Shown: positions 1 to 13,231 of the stretch, one piece after another
Layout of the letters: each line of letters starts with the position of its first letter
Position numbering within the stretch: position 1 is the stretch's first letter
Source: Xanthomonas floridensis
Lineage (GTDB): Bacteria > Pseudomonadota > Gammaproteobacteria > Xanthomonadales > Xanthomonadaceae
Assembly (NCBI RefSeq): GCF_001642575.1
Contig: NZ_LXNG01000012.1
Coordinates: 186,001-250,000 of the forward strand
Reading direction: 5' to 3'
DNA: 64,000 bases
The notes under the pieces: generated by a model
The model's database searches: none
The model's input: the letters and a program-made list of their open reading frames with translations, nothing else
Told to the model about the DNA's origin: nothing
Position numbers and translations under genes: made by a program

Positions 1-348
1 GTCGCCACCGTGATGAACATCATCGGCGACGTGCAGGGCAAGACCTGCGTGCTGGTGGACGACCTGGTCGATACTGCCGGCACCTTGTGCGCCGCCGCCG
101 CCGCGCTCAAGCAGCGCGGCGCGCTCAAGGTGGTGGCCTACATCACCCACCCGGTGCTGTCCGGTCCGGCGGTGGACAACATCAATAATTCACAGCTCGA
201 CGAGCTGGTGGTCACCGACACGATCCCGCTGAGCGCTGCCGCTCGCACGTGCGCGAAGATCCGCCAGCTGAGCGTGGCCGAACTACTGGCCGAGACCATC
301 CGCCGCATCGCCTTCGGCGAATCGGTCAGCTCGCTCTACGTCGACTGA
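1..348 (+). CDS. prs: Ribose-phosphate pyrophosphokinase, C-terminal part (5' end outside window)
   Basis: The last 115 codons of PRPP synthase, the cytosolic enzyme that makes phosphoribosyl pyrophosphate from ribose 5-phosphate and ATP for nucleotide, histidine and tryptophan synthesis. The ribose-phosphate binding loop [10 protein letters not shown] is visible about 20 codons into the window, followed by the conserved [11 protein letters not shown] and VVTDTIPL segments. The reading frame is open from base 1, so the gene begins upstream. The order prs-rplY-pth-ychF is widely conserved in gammaproteobacteria. A short CCCGC-TTCG-GCGGG hairpin at 363-376 follows the stop codon but has no T-run. 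Confidence 0.95.
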   Translation, partial: VATVMNIIGDVQGKTCVLVDDLVDTAGTLCAAAAALKQRGALKVVAYITHPVLSGPAVDNINNSQLDELVVTDTIPLSAAARTCAKIRQLSVAELLAETIRRIAFGESVSSLYVD

Positions 349-458
349 TCCCGCATTCGGTGCCCGCTTCGGCGGGTGCCGGTACCACGTCTCTCCTGGT
401 CGCGGGTGAGACGCTTCATCGCCGCGAGGCGGTATTCCAATCTAGGTAGTGAAACAAC

Positions 459-1094
459 ATGGCAAAGACTCACGAAATCAAGGTCGAGCGCCGCGCAGAC
501 GAGGGGAAGGGTGCGAGCCGCCGCCTGCGTCACGCTGGCGTCATTCCGGCCATCGTCTACGGTGGCGATCTGGAGCCGGTCAGCATCCAGCTCAACCATG
601 AGCAGATCTGGCTCGCCCAGCAGAACGAGTGGTTCTACTCGTCGATCCTGGACCTGAACCTCAATGGCGACGTGCAGCAGGTGCTGCTGCGTGACATGCA
701 GCGCCATCCGTTCAAGCAGCTGATCATGCACATCGACTTCCAGCGCGTCAGTGCCAACGAGAAGCTCAGCGCCGCCGTGCCGCTGCACTTCATCAACGAA
801 GCCAACTCGCCGGCCGGCAAGTCGAGCGAAGTGGTCGTCACCCACGAACTCAACGAAGTCCAGGTGGTCTGCCTGCCGAAGGACCTGCCGGAGTTCATCG
901 AGATCGACCTCGGTGCCCTGGAAGTGGGCAACGTGATCCACCTGTCCGAGATCAAGCTGCCGGCCGGTGTCGAGATCCCGGAGCTGAAGCTGGGCAAGGA
1001 ACACGACGTTGCCGTGGTTGCTGCCAAGCACGTGCGCGTCGAAGAAGAAGACGCTGCCGGTGAAGAAGGCAGCGAAGGCGCAGAGACCAAGTAA
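459..1094 (+). CDS. rplY: 50S ribosomal protein L25/general stress protein Ctc
   Basis: Encodes a 211-residue L25 of the long Ctc type, which binds 5S rRNA in the large subunit. The N-terminal L25 domain (about residues 1-95, starting MAKTHEIKVERRADEGKGAS) is followed by the TL5/Ctc C-terminal beta domain (about 100-190) and an acidic Glu-rich tail. E. coli L25 has only the first domain (94 residues), so this is the longer form common outside the enterics. It lies 110 bp after prs and 51 bp before pth. Confidence 0.95.
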   Translation: MAKTHEIKVERRADEGKGASRRLRHAGVIPAIVYGGDLEPVSIQLNHEQIWLAQQNEWFYSSILDLNLNGDVQQVLLRDMQRHPFKQLIMHIDFQRVSANEKLSAAVPLHFINEANSPAGKSSEVVVTHELNEVQVVCLPKDLPEFIEIDLGALEVGNVIHLSEIKLPAGVEIPELKLGKEHDVAVVAAKHVRVEEEDAAGEEGSEGAETK

Positions 1095-1101
1095 TCCGCT
1101 G

Positions 1102-1132
1102 GCCGATTCCTTGCAGCATGCGGGGAATCGGC
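1102..1132 (+). terminator. Inverted repeat after rplY, possible weak terminator
   Basis: GCCGATTCC at 1102-1110 and GGAATCGGC at 1124-1132 form a perfect 9-bp stem with a 13-nt loop in the rplY-pth spacer. No T-run follows, so it may act as an RNA-stabilising or processing hairpin rather than a true rho-independent terminator. Confidence 0.4.
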
Positions 1133-1145
1133 TGCGGTCACTGGC

Positions 1146-1727
1146 ATGTCTGCACTTCGTCTGATCGTGGGGCTGGGCAATCCCGGTCCCGAACACGCGC
1201 AAACCCGGCATAACGCCGGGTTTCGTTTCGTCGATGCCCTCATCGAGCGCAGTAGCGCCCGCTGGAGCCTGGACAGCAAGCTGTTCGGCGAGACGGCCAA
1301 GGTCGATCTTGCGGGGCAGCCGGTCTGGCTGCTCAAGCCGGCCACCTTCATGAATCTCAGCGGCAAGTCGATCACCGCCGCGTTGCGGTTCTGGAAGATC
1401 GAGCCGGAGCAATTGCTCGTTGCACACGACGAACTGGATCTGGCGCCAGGCACGGCGCGGCTCAAGTTCGACGGCGGCCACGGCGGCCAGAACGGCCTGC
1501 GCGACACCATCCGCCTGCTCGGACACGGCAAGTTCCATCGGTTGCGCGTCGGCATCGGCCATCCTGGTCACAAGGATCGCGTGGTGCCATGGGTGCTGGG
1601 GCGGGCAGGGCGCGAGGACGATGCAGCGATCGGCGCGGCAGTGGACGCAGCCATCGACGTGCTGCCGCTGGCAATGGCAGGCAATTTCAGCGAGGCGATG
1701 AAACGCCTGCATACCGAAAAAAAATAG
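1146..1727 (+). CDS. pth: Peptidyl-tRNA hydrolase
   Basis: Encodes a 193-residue Pth, which releases the peptide from peptidyl-tRNAs that drop off the ribosome so that the tRNA can be reused. The N-terminus [20 protein letters not shown] carries the conserved Asn and the catalytic His of the family. Further motifs are [20 protein letters not shown] and the [10 protein letters not shown] loop. Length is typical (E. coli 194). It sits between rplY and ychF, a common neighbourhood. The stop codon touches the left arm of a Xanthomonas-type palindromic repeat. Confidence 0.97.
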   Translation: MSALRLIVGLGNPGPEHAQTRHNAGFRFVDALIERSSARWSLDSKLFGETAKVDLAGQPVWLLKPATFMNLSGKSITAALRFWKIEPEQLLVAHDELDLAPGTARLKFDGGHGGQNGLRDTIRLLGHGKFHRLRVGIGHPGHKDRVVPWVLGRAGREDDAAIGAAVDAAIDVLPLAMAGNFSEAMKRLHTEKK

Positions 1728-1787
1728 AGAATGGGGAATAGGGAATGGACAGGGCACTGCTCTTGCCATTCTCCATTCCCGATTCTC
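1727..1787. repeat. Imperfect palindromic intergenic repeat (GGGAAT type), copy 1
   Basis: The left arm at 1727-1748 and right arm at 1766-1787 are 22 bp each and match as an inverted repeat at about 19 of 22 positions. Each arm is made of repeated GAATGGGGAAT/GGGAAT units. It fills most of the pth-ychF spacer. Related sequence occurs at 7569-7650 and 8704-8790. Confidence 0.7.
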
Positions 1788-1804
1788 CATTCACTGGAAA
1801 ACCC

Positions 1805-2896
1805 ATGGGTATCAAATGCGGCATCGTCGGCCTGCCCAATGTCGGCAAGTCGACCCTGTTCAACGCGCTGACCAAGGCGGGCATCGCTGCGGCCAATTTT
1901 CCGTTCTGCACCATCGAGCCGAACGTCGGCATCGTGCCGGTGCCGGATCCGCGTCTCAACCAGCTTGCCGAGATCGTCAAGCCGCAGAAGCTGATCCCCA
2001 CCGCGGTCGAGTTCGTCGATATCGCCGGCCTGGTGGCCGGTGCGGCCAGTGGCGAGGGCCTGGGCAACAAGTTCCTCGCTCACATCCGCGAAGTCGATGC
2101 GATCACCCATGTGGTGCGCTGCTTCGAGAACGATGACGTCATCCACGTCAACAACAAGGTCGACCCGATCGCCGATATCGAGACCATCGATACCGAGCTG
2201 GCGCTGGCCGACCTGGACAGCGTGGAAAAGGCCCTGAATCGCGCCGAGCGCAGCGCCAAGGGTGGCGACAAGGATGCGGCGGCACGCAAGCCGGTGCTGG
2301 CCAAGTTGCAGGCTGCGCTGGCTGACGGCAAGGCCGGCCGTGCGGCTGGGCTGGATGAAGAAGAAAAGGCGCTGATACGCGATCTGTTCCTGTTGACGCT
2401 CAAGCCGGTGATGTACATCGCCAACGTGCTGGAGGACGGCTTCGAGAACAATCCGCACCTGGATGCGGTGCGTGCGCACGCCGCTGCCGAAGGCGCCGAA
2501 GTGGTGCCGGTGTCGGCTGCGATCGAAGAAGAGCTGTCCCAGCTCGACGACGAAGACCGTGACACCTTCCTGGCCGACCTTGGCCTGGCCGAGCCCGGCC
2601 TGAATCGCGTCATTCGTGCGGCCTACACGCTGTTGGGCCTGCAGACCTACTTCACGGCAGGCGTCAAGGAAGTGCGTGCCTGGACGGTCAGGGCCTGCTC
2701 CACGGCGCCGCAGGCCGCGGCGGTGATCCATACCGATTTCGAGAAGGGCTTCATCCGCGCCGAGACGATCGGCTTTGACGACTTCATCAAGTACCGCGGC
2801 GAAGCCGGCGCGCGCGATGCCGGGCGTCTACGTCTGGAAGGCAAGGAATACCGCGTCCAGGAAGGCGATGTGCTGCACTTCCGTTTCAACGTCTGA
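1805..2896 (+). CDS. ychF: Redox-regulated ribosome-binding ATPase YchF (Obg family)
   Basis: Encodes 363 residues of the universally conserved YchF/Ola1 P-loop ATPase that binds the large ribosomal subunit and is linked to oxidative stress response. The G1 loop is GLPNVGKST near residue 8, with [12 protein letters not shown] and [11 protein letters not shown] next, and the C-terminal TGS-like domain ends with [11 protein letters not shown]. The frame stays open upstream to 1745, but that stretch is palindromic repeat sequence, and the family always begins MG-K-GIVGLPN, so the ATG at 1805 is chosen. Length matches E. coli YchF (363). Confidence 0.97.
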   Translation: MGIKCGIVGLPNVGKSTLFNALTKAGIAAANFPFCTIEPNVGIVPVPDPRLNQLAEIVKPQKLIPTAVEFVDIAGLVAGAASGEGLGNKFLAHIREVDAITHVVRCFENDDVIHVNNKVDPIADIETIDTELALADLDSVEKALNRAERSAKGGDKDAAARKPVLAKLQAALADGKAGRAAGLDEEEKALIRDLFLLTLKPVMYIANVLEDGFENNPHLDAVRAHAAAEGAEVVPVSAAIEEELSQLDDEDRDTFLADLGLAEPGLNRVIRAAYTLLGLQTYFTAGVKEVRAWTVRACSTAPQAAAVIHTDFEKGFIRAETIGFDDFIKYRGEAGARDAGRLRLEGKEYRVQEGDVLHFRFNV

Positions 2897-2959
2897 TCGG
2901 CTGCGCGCCGCCTCGCGCGGCGTGCACATTCGGCCGTGACGATTTTCTCGAAATTTTTG

Positions 2960-2988
2960 TTGACACCGGGCGTCGTCCACAACAAAAT
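2960..2988 (+). promoter_or_regulatory. Candidate sigma-70 promoter of the tRNA-tuf operon
   Basis: A perfect -35 TTGACA at 2960-2965 is followed after 17 nt by CAAAAT at 2983-2988 as a weaker -10. It lies about 60 bp before tRNA-Tyr in an A/T-rich pocket (AAATTTTTG just upstream), a suitable position for the tRNA-Tyr/Gly/Thr-tuf transcript. Confidence 0.6.
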
Positions 2989-3049
2989 AACGGGCTGCTT
3001 CACCCCGAACCAATTCGCCTCCTGGCGCAGCGGTCCGGTAGTAAAAGCT

Positions 3050-3135
3050 GGAGGGATACCCAAGCGGCCAACGGGGGCAGACTGTAAATCTGCTGGCTTA
3101 CGCCTTCGGTGGTTCGAATCCACCTCCCTCCACCA
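3050..3135 (+). tRNA. tRNA-Tyr (GTA)
   Basis: An 86-nt class II tRNA. The acceptor stem GGAGGGA pairs with TCCCTCC at 3125-3131, followed by discriminator A and an encoded CCA. The anticodon loop carries GTA within ACTGTAAAT, there is a long variable arm, and the T-loop is GGTTCGAATCC. It is first in the tRNA-Tyr/Gly/Thr-tuf cluster. Confidence 0.97.
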
Positions 3136-3164
3136 GTTTCACGTTGTGGCATGCAGTTCCCGGC

Positions 3165-3238
3165 GCGGGAGTAGTTCAACGGTAGAACCTCAGCCTTCCA
3201 AGCTGATGGTGCGGGTTCGATTCCCGTCTCCCGCTCCA
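3165..3238 (+). tRNA. tRNA-Gly (TCC)
   Basis: A 74-nt tRNA. The acceptor stem GCGGGAG pairs with CTCCCGC at 3228-3234, followed by discriminator T and an encoded CCA. The anticodon loop CTTCCAA gives TCC, reading GGA/GGG, and the T-arm is GGGTTCGATTCCC. Confidence 0.97.
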
Positions 3239-3271
3239 TTGAACGCAAATGCATGGCATAATGCAAAACTC

Positions 3272-3347
3272 GCTCACGTAGCTCAGTCGGTAGAGCACCT
3301 CCTTGGTAAGGAGGAGGTCGAAGGTTCGATTCCTTTCGTGAGCACCA
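3272..3347 (+). tRNA. tRNA-Thr (GGT)
   Basis: A 76-nt tRNA. The acceptor stem GCTCACG pairs with CGTGAGC at 3337-3343, followed by discriminator A and an encoded CCA. The anticodon loop TTGGTAA inside a CCTCC/GGAGG stem gives GGT. It lies 46 bp before tuf, and the E. coli thrU-tyrU-glyT-thrT-tufB operon has the same order without the first tRNA seen here. Confidence 0.97.
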
Positions 3348-3393
3348 TTACTCAATCGTCTTAACTCCAAACGATTACCGAGAACTTGCACCC

Positions 3394-4584
<1,191 letters not shown>

Positions 4585-4688
4585 GAACCTGTGATCCGGT
4601 GGCCTCGGCCGCCGGATTCGCGCAAAGGCGGGCCGGCTGAACCGTGGTCCGCCTTCGTTGTCTTAGGGTGTGCGGTAAACGAGTACAT

Positions 4689-4764
<76 letters not shown>

Positions 4765-4813
4765 CTCCTCTTTCCGGCCCAGCGATTCGGGTCAGATCGG
4801 TAACTAGAGCCGG

Positions 4814-5224
4814 ATGAATAGCAAAATCGAGCCTTCCAAAAGCGCGTCTGCTGCCAGCGCTGATATCGTGAAATACGTGATCTCTGCGATCCTGGTGATT
4901 GCAGGGCTGTTTGTGTGGTTCTGGTTTTCTGCGCCCGAGCGCGCCACCCAGCTGGGTGCCTGGACGCCGCAATTGCGTGCGCTGGCGGTCATTGTGGGAT
5001 TGGTGGCGGGCGCATTCGTGTTTCTGGGTACCGGCAAGGGCCGCGAAACCCGTGAATTTCTGTCCGAATCCAGGTTCGAGCTGCGCAAGGTGGTCTGGCC
5101 GACGCGTCAGGAAGCTATCCGCACCACCTGGGTTGTCATTGTTGTTGTGATCATTCTGAGTTTGCTGTTGGGCGGCTTCGACTTCGTCATCCAGAAGCTC
5201 ACGCAGTGGTTCCTGGCTCGTTGA
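4814..5224 (+). CDS. secE: Preprotein translocase subunit SecE
   Basis: Encodes 136 residues of the small clamp subunit of the SecYEG inner-membrane channel. Three hydrophobic segments are visible (about residues 18-38, 50-72 and 100-123), the three-helix architecture seen in E. coli SecE (127 residues). The conserved amphipathic cytoplasmic stretch [17 protein letters not shown] precedes the last helix. It starts 49 bp after tRNA-Trp with a weak ribosome site and is 13 bp upstream of nusG, its usual partner. Confidence 0.96.
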   Translation: MNSKIEPSKSASAASADIVKYVISAILVIAGLFVWFWFSAPERATQLGAWTPQLRALAVIVGLVAGAFVFLGTGKGRETREFLSESRFELRKVVWPTRQEAIRTTWVVIVVVIILSLLLGGFDFVIQKLTQWFLAR

Positions 5225-5237
5225 GGAGAATCAAGCA

Positions 5238-5795
5238 GTGAAGCGTTGGTATGTCGTTCACGCCTATTCAGGCTTCGAAAAATCCGTTGCGCAGGCATTG
5301 CGCGACCGTATCGTGCGCACCGAGATGGAAGATCGTTTCGGCGAAGTGCTGGTGCCGACCGAAGAGGTCATCGAAATGCGTGCCGGCCAGAAGCGCCGGT
5401 CCGAGCGCAAGTTCTTCCCGGGCTATGTGCTGGTGCAGATCGAGACCCACGAAGAAGCCGGTATTCCGCGGATTGACAACGAAAGCTGGCACCTGGTGAA
5501 GGAAACTTCCAAGGTCATGGGCTTCATCGGCGGTACTGCCGATCGTCCGCTGCCGATTCGCGACGAGGAAGCTGATGCCATCCTGCAGCGCGTGCAGGAC
5601 GGGGTTGAGAAGCCGCGTCCGAAGGTGCTGTTCGAGCCGGGCCAGATGGTGCGTGTCACCGATGGCCCGTTCAACGACTTCAACGGTGTGGTCGAAGAGG
5701 TCAATTACGAGAAGAGCCGGCTGCGTGTGGCCGTGCTCATCTTCGGTCGCTCCACGCCGGTCGAGCTCGAGTTCGGTCAGGTCGAGAAGGGCTGA
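5238..5795 (+). CDS. nusG: Transcription termination/antitermination factor NusG
   Basis: Encodes 185-residue NusG, which binds RNA polymerase through its N-terminal NGN domain and links it to Rho or to ribosomal protein S10 through its C-terminal KOW domain. Motifs are [14 protein letters not shown] at the start, FFPGYVLVQ, and the KOW segment [18 protein letters not shown]. The start is GTG at 5238, placed 6 nt after a GAGGAG ribosome site. It is probably co-transcribed with secE. Confidence 0.97.
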   Translation: MKRWYVVHAYSGFEKSVAQALRDRIVRTEMEDRFGEVLVPTEEVIEMRAGQKRRSERKFFPGYVLVQIETHEEAGIPRIDNESWHLVKETSKVMGFIGGTADRPLPIRDEEADAILQRVQDGVEKPRPKVLFEPGQMVRVTDGPFNDFNGVVEEVNYEKSRLRVAVLIFGRSTPVELEFGQVEKG

Positions 5796-5835
5796 CCGTG
5801 GCTGGCGCCTGCTAGGCGCCGGTAGTAAATCCTGC

Positions 5836-5841
5836 TATAGT
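5836..5841 (+). promoter_or_regulatory. Candidate -10 element of the rplKAJL promoter
   Basis: TATAGT lies in the 196-bp nusG-rplK spacer and is followed directly by the GC-rich discriminator GCGCGGCTCG. The same -10 plus discriminator pattern occurs at the first S10 promoter (22162-22178). No good -35 is visible 16-18 nt upstream. Confidence 0.5.
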
Positions 5842-5991
5842 GCGCGGCTCGCTGGCCTGGCGACCGCCGGGAGACAATGGCTGCCGCATGGCGGCCATCT
5901 GCGTGTGGTCAAAACGTGAAGCCGGGACACGTGATTTCCCGGTCCGATGGGGAGCCTGCAGTTCAGGCGCTAGCACCCGGAGAGTATCGAA

Positions 5992-6420
5992 ATGGCTAAG
6001 AAGATAATTGCGTACATCAAGTTGCAGGTAAAGGCTGGTCAGGCCAATCCTGCGCCGCCGGTCGGCCCTGCGCTGGGTCAGCGCGGTCTGAACATCATGG
6101 AATTCTGCAAGGCATTCAATGCGGCGACCTCCAAGCTGGAGCCGGGCCTGCCGACGCCGGTGATCATCACTGCGTATTCCGACCGTACTTTCACCTTCAT
6201 CACCAAGAGCACCCCGGCCAGCGTGCTGCTCAAGAAGGCAGCGGGTGTGACCTCCGGCTCCAAGCGCCCCAACACCGACAAGGTGGGCAAGGTGACGCGC
6301 AAGCAGCTGGAAGAGATCGCCAAGGCGAAGGAAGCCGATCTGACGGCAGCCGAGCTGGAAGCGGCGGTTCGCACGATTGCGGGTTCTGCCCGCAGCATGG
6401 GTTTGACGGTGGAGGGCTAA
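5992..6420 (+). CDS. rplK: 50S ribosomal protein L11
   Basis: Encodes 142-residue L11, part of the GTPase-associated centre on 23S rRNA, the thiostrepton site, and needed for RelA activation. It begins [20 protein letters not shown] and contains the Pro-rich [16 protein letters not shown] linker region and the C-terminal rRNA-binding domain. It is preceded by GGAGAG and a 196-bp leader, and is followed after 3 bp by rplA, whose ribosome site GGAGGG lies in the last codons of this gene. Confidence 0.98.
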   Translation: MAKKIIAYIKLQVKAGQANPAPPVGPALGQRGLNIMEFCKAFNAATSKLEPGLPTPVIITAYSDRTFTFITKSTPASVLLKKAAGVTSGSKRPNTDKVGKVTRKQLEEIAKAKEADLTAAELEAAVRTIAGSARSMGLTVEG

Positions 6421-6423
6421 GAC

Positions 6424-7122
6424 ATGGCACAGAGCAAGCGCGTTAAGGCCATCACGGCCGCTGTCGTTCCGGGCAAGACCTATGCCTTCGAAGACGCAAT
6501 CAAGATCCTGAAGACCGCCACCAAGGCCAAGTTCGTCGAGTCCATCGACGTGGCTGTGCGCCTGGGCGTGGACGCCAAGAAGTCCGATCAGCAGGTGCGC
6601 GGTTCGACCGTGCTGCCGGCCGGTACCGGCAAGAGCGTGCGCGTTGCAGTGTTCGCACCGGCAGGCGCCAAGGCTGACGAAGCCCTGGCCGCCGGCGCCG
6701 AAGCCGTGGGCATGGACGACCTGGCCGAGAAGATGCAGGCCGGCGACCTGAACTACGACGTGGTCATTGCCACGCCGGATGCGATGCGCGTCGTCGGTAA
6801 GCTCGGCACCCTGCTGGGTCCGCGCGGCCTGATGCCGAACCCGAAGGTCGGCACCGTGTCGGCCAATCCGGGCGAAGCGGTCAAGAACGCCAAGTCGGGC
6901 CAGGTGCGCTACCGCACCGACAAGGCCGGCATCATCCACTGCACCATCGGCAAGGCCAGCTTCGATGACGAAGCGCTGAAGTCGAACCTGCAGGCGCTGT
7001 TGCTGGATCTGGTCAAGGCCAAGCCGGCCACCTCCAAGGGTACCTACCTGCAGAAGGTGTCGGTCAGCTCGACCATGGGTCCGGGCGTGACGGTCGACCA
7101 GTCGAGCCTGTCGCTGAAGTAA
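6424..7122 (+). CDS. rplA: 50S ribosomal protein L1
   Basis: Encodes 232-residue L1 of the ribosomal stalk that moves deacylated tRNA out of the E site. In E. coli it also represses its own rplKA mRNA. The conserved hinge/domain II segment [15 protein letters not shown] and the closing [14 protein letters not shown] are visible. It is probably translationally coupled to rplK (3-bp gap). A 9-bp hairpin (7130-7152, one G-U pair) follows 8 bp after the stop codon. Confidence 0.98.
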   Translation: MAQSKRVKAITAAVVPGKTYAFEDAIKILKTATKAKFVESIDVAVRLGVDAKKSDQQVRGSTVLPAGTGKSVRVAVFAPAGAKADEALAAGAEAVGMDDLAEKMQAGDLNYDVVIATPDAMRVVGKLGTLLGPRGLMPNPKVGTVSANPGEAVKNAKSGQVRYRTDKAGIIHCTIGKASFDDEALKSNLQALLLDLVKAKPATSKGTYLQKVSVSSTMGPGVTVDQSSLSLK

Positions 7123-7667
7123 TCGAATACGTCGGGCGTCATGCGCCTGACGTGTTCTTGTAGCACTGCATTGTTTTTCTGGCCCGGGCAACCGTGTGCT
7201 GGGAGTCCGTTCCCTCCTTTGGGGTAACGGACATTTTGAAGGCGATCGTCGGCATGTCCGGCGGTAGCCGTCAAAGACCGCAGGCGCGGTCAGCGCAGGT
7301 CGACGACGGGCAGGGATGCTCGCACTGGCAAGGAGTCGCCGTCGACGCAGCGGGATCGCTTAATCGGTTCGTTTTCGAACTGGCCGGCGTAGATGGTGTC
7401 GCCCTTCTGGAGCTTTCTGGTTTACGCGCGTCTGGGACATCCCGGATCGAGTCCACTCCAGGTCTAGAACGGCCACCAACGGAACATCGGTCGATGTTCC
7501 CGGCTTCCAGGAAGGAGGCCGCCCTGGACCGCAACCGGCAGGAGCCGCGAGCGGAGTAGTTTGAAGCGGGGATTAGAGATTCGGCATTGGGATTTGCAGG
7601 CTGCTTCACAGCATCTGGCGAATCCCGGATCACCAATCCCGAATCCCGGCTTTAACGGAGGAGTGCA
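7123..7667 (+). promoter_or_regulatory. rplA-rplJ spacer: L10 operon leader with hairpins
   Basis: 545 bp without a convincing gene. A hairpin at 7130-7152 (CGTCGGGCG/CGCCTGACG) lies just after rplA. A second at 7205-7232 (GTCCGTT/AACGGAC, extended by CCC/GGG) is followed by ATTTTG and looks like an attenuator. A GGGATT-type palindromic repeat lies at the 3' end, and the strong ribosome site GGAGGAG precedes rplJ. Position matches the L10 leader to which L10-L12 binds for autoregulation in other bacteria. The exact binding fold was not identified here. Confidence 0.6.
7569..7650. repeat. Imperfect palindromic intergenic repeat (GGGATT type), copy 2
   Basis: The left arm at about 7569-7597 and right arm at about 7618-7650 are built of GGGATT/AATCCC units and pair imperfectly. 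The element sits just upstream of the rplJ ribosome site and is related to the repeats at 1727-1787 and 8704-8790. Confidence 0.6.
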
Positions 7668-8201
7668 ATGGCTCTCAATCTGTCCCAGAAGCAAGACGTA
7701 GTCGCCGAGCTGGCAGACATCGCCGCCAAGGCCCACTCCCTGATCGCCGCCGAATACGCTGGCACCACGGTCTCCCAGATGACCGCGATGCGCAAGCAGG
7801 CCCGCGAAACCGGTGTGTTCTTGAAAGTTGTCAAGAACACCCTGGCTGTGCGTGCCGTCGAAGGTACCGAATTTGCTGTCGCGTCCGACAAGCTGGTTGG
7901 TCCTTTGGTGTATGCGTTTTCGATGGAGGAACCCGGCGCTGCCGGTCGCCTGATCAAGGAATTCGCCAAGAGCAACGAGAAGCTGCAGGCCAAGGTCGTG
8001 GCAATTGGTGGGGAACTGTTCCCGGCCAGCCACGTCGACGTGTTGGCCTCGCTGCCGACCCGTGACCAGGCCCTGGCCATGTTGGCTCGCGTGCTGTCCG
8101 AACCGGCTGCCATGTTCGCCCGTGCCGTCAAGGCCGTTGGCGACAAGCAGGGCGGTGGCGACGAAGCCGCCGCGCCGGCTGCCGAGACTGCCGAAGCTTG
8201 A
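7668..8201 (+). CDS. rplJ: 50S ribosomal protein L10
   Basis: Encodes 177-residue L10, the base of the L7/L12 stalk. It begins [19 protein letters not shown] and contains the conserved [16 protein letters not shown] segment. The C-terminal helix region, which carries the L12 dimers, ends in an Ala/Glu-rich tail. Length is slightly above E. coli L10 (165). A strong GGAGGAG ribosome site precedes the ATG. rplL follows after 54 bp containing the small palindrome CTAGCGTTCGCTAG at 8206-8219. Confidence 0.98.
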   Translation: MALNLSQKQDVVAELADIAAKAHSLIAAEYAGTTVSQMTAMRKQARETGVFLKVVKNTLAVRAVEGTEFAVASDKLVGPLVYAFSMEEPGAAGRLIKEFAKSNEKLQAKVVAIGGELFPASHVDVLASLPTRDQALAMLARVLSEPAAMFARAVKAVGDKQGGGDEAAAPAAETAEA

Positions 8202-8255
8202 TGTCCTAGCGTTCGCTAGAACCCCAATCCAGAAAATCATTTAAAGGTAATCACA

Positions 8256-8621
8256 ATGTCCCTTACCAACGAACAGATCGTCGACGCCATCGCCGAGAAG
8301 TCCCTGATGGAAGTGATGGAGCTGGTCAAGGCCATCGAAGAGAAGTTCGGCGTCTCTGCCGCTGCCCCGGTCGCTGCTGCTGCAGCTGGCCCGGCCGCCG
8401 TGGTCGAAGAGCAGACCGAGTTCAACGTGGTGCTGACCAACTGCGGCGCCAACAAGGTCGGCGTCATCAAGGCCGTGCGCGCCGTGACCGGCCTGGGTCT
8501 GAAGGAAGCCAAGGATCTGACCGAAGCCGGTGGCATGCTGAAGGAAGGCGCCACCAAGGACGAAGCCGAGAAGATCAAGAAGGAACTGACCGAAGCTGGC
8601 GCGACTGTCGAAATCAAGTAA
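8256..8621 (+). CDS. rplL: 50S ribosomal protein L7/L12
   Basis: Encodes 121-residue L7/L12, the multi-copy stalk protein that recruits and activates translational GTPases. The N-terminal dimerisation domain ([20 protein letters not shown]), the Ala-rich hinge (about residues 35-50) and the C-terminal factor-binding domain with [12 protein letters not shown] are all present. Length matches E. coli (121 with Met). The downstream 358-bp spacer to rpoB carries a strong hairpin that may set the L12 to RNA polymerase ratio. Confidence 0.98.
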   Translation: MSLTNEQIVDAIAEKSLMEVMELVKAIEEKFGVSAAAPVAAAAAGPAAVVEEQTEFNVVLTNCGANKVGVIKAVRAVTGLGLKEAKDLTEAGGMLKEGATKDEAEKIKKELTEAGATVEIK

Positions 8622-8661
8622 GCAACACCTTGCATCGCCAGCGTTTCATGGTGATGCACTG

Positions 8662-8690
8662 AAGGCTGGGGGCGTAAAGCCCCCGGCCTT
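8662..8690 (+). terminator. Attenuator-like hairpin between rplL and rpoB
   Basis: The arms at 8662-8673 and 8679-8690 form a 12-bp stem with one G-U pair and the 5-nt loop GTAAA. The arms end in CCTT but no real T-run follows, which fits a partial terminator or an RNA-processing hairpin. E. coli has an attenuator and an RNase III site in this same spacer. Confidence 0.6.
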
Positions 8691-8703
8691 TGGCCGTTTC
8701 GGA

Positions 8704-8790
8704 CGTGAGTCGGAATGAGGGTCGGGAAGTCGCGACTGCAAGGTGCGCGCGCTTCCGATTCCCGAATCCCCACTCCCGATTCTCGGCCTC
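8704..8790. repeat. Palindromic intergenic repeat (CCCGATTC type), copy 3
   Basis: The right arm (about 8751-8790) carries three CGATTCCC/CCCGATTC-type units and the left arm (about 8707-8727) a degenerate GGAATGAGGGTCGGGAA. It is related to the repeats at 1727-1787 and 7569-7650. Confidence 0.5.
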
Positions 8791-8801
8791 ACCGAGTTGG
8801 T

Positions 8802-8872
8802 AGTTGGTAGTTGGAAGTAGCGGGAGAAGGCGTGCTGGTGCCGGCAATACCAGCGACTTCCAACTGACAACT
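8802..8872. repeat. 17-bp inverted repeat in the rplL-rpoB spacer
   Basis: AGTTGGTAGTTGGAAGT at 8802-8818 pairs with the complementary arm at 8856-8872, with 15 of 17 positions matching. The left arm is itself a short tandem repeat of TAGTTGG. The 37-nt centre is GC-rich. In RNA this would be a long hairpin about 110 nt before the rpoB start. Confidence 0.7.
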
Positions 8873-8877
8873 TGAAT

Positions 8878-8915
8878 GTGAGTCCCTCACAAGAGCAGCG
8901 CACATCCATGTGCGC
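8878..8915 (+). promoter_or_regulatory. Two-hairpin leader motif upstream of rpoB (copy A)
   Basis: Hairpin 1 is GTGAG-TCC-CTCAC at 8878-8890. Hairpin 2 at 8898-8915 is an 8-bp stem, GCGCACAT/ATGTGCGC, around CC. A second copy of the motif lies upstream of rplR at 30206-30242 with a compensatory T-A to C-G change in hairpin 1. T-rich sequence (CAGTTTTGTTATTTC) follows. Confidence 0.55.
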
Positions 8916-8979
8916 GGGTTCAGTTTTGTTATTTCAGGGCCGCCGCGACGCGGCCCCCGCAGCCTAGGGTGAAGACCTC

Positions 8980-13131
<4,152 letters not shown>

Positions 13132-13137
13132 TCGAGA

Positions 13138-13172
13138 CGGATCCCGGCGCCGCAATGCGCTGCCGGGATCCG
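13138..13172. repeat. Perfect 11-bp inverted repeat between rpoB and rpoC
   Basis: CGGATCCCGGC at 13138-13148 pairs with GCCGGGATCCG at 13162-13172 across a 13-nt loop. No T-run follows, so it may stabilise or punctuate the rpoBC mRNA rather than terminate it. Confidence 0.6.
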
Positions 13173-13231
13173 GAACGTAACGCCCTCGGTTTCATCTCAG
13201 ATACGAAATTCCTCCGACCCGGAGATATCAA

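Noticed and set aside
7194-7559. 121-codon frame in the rplJ leader
   Set aside because: No ribosome site, no known protein, and it runs through leader hairpins.
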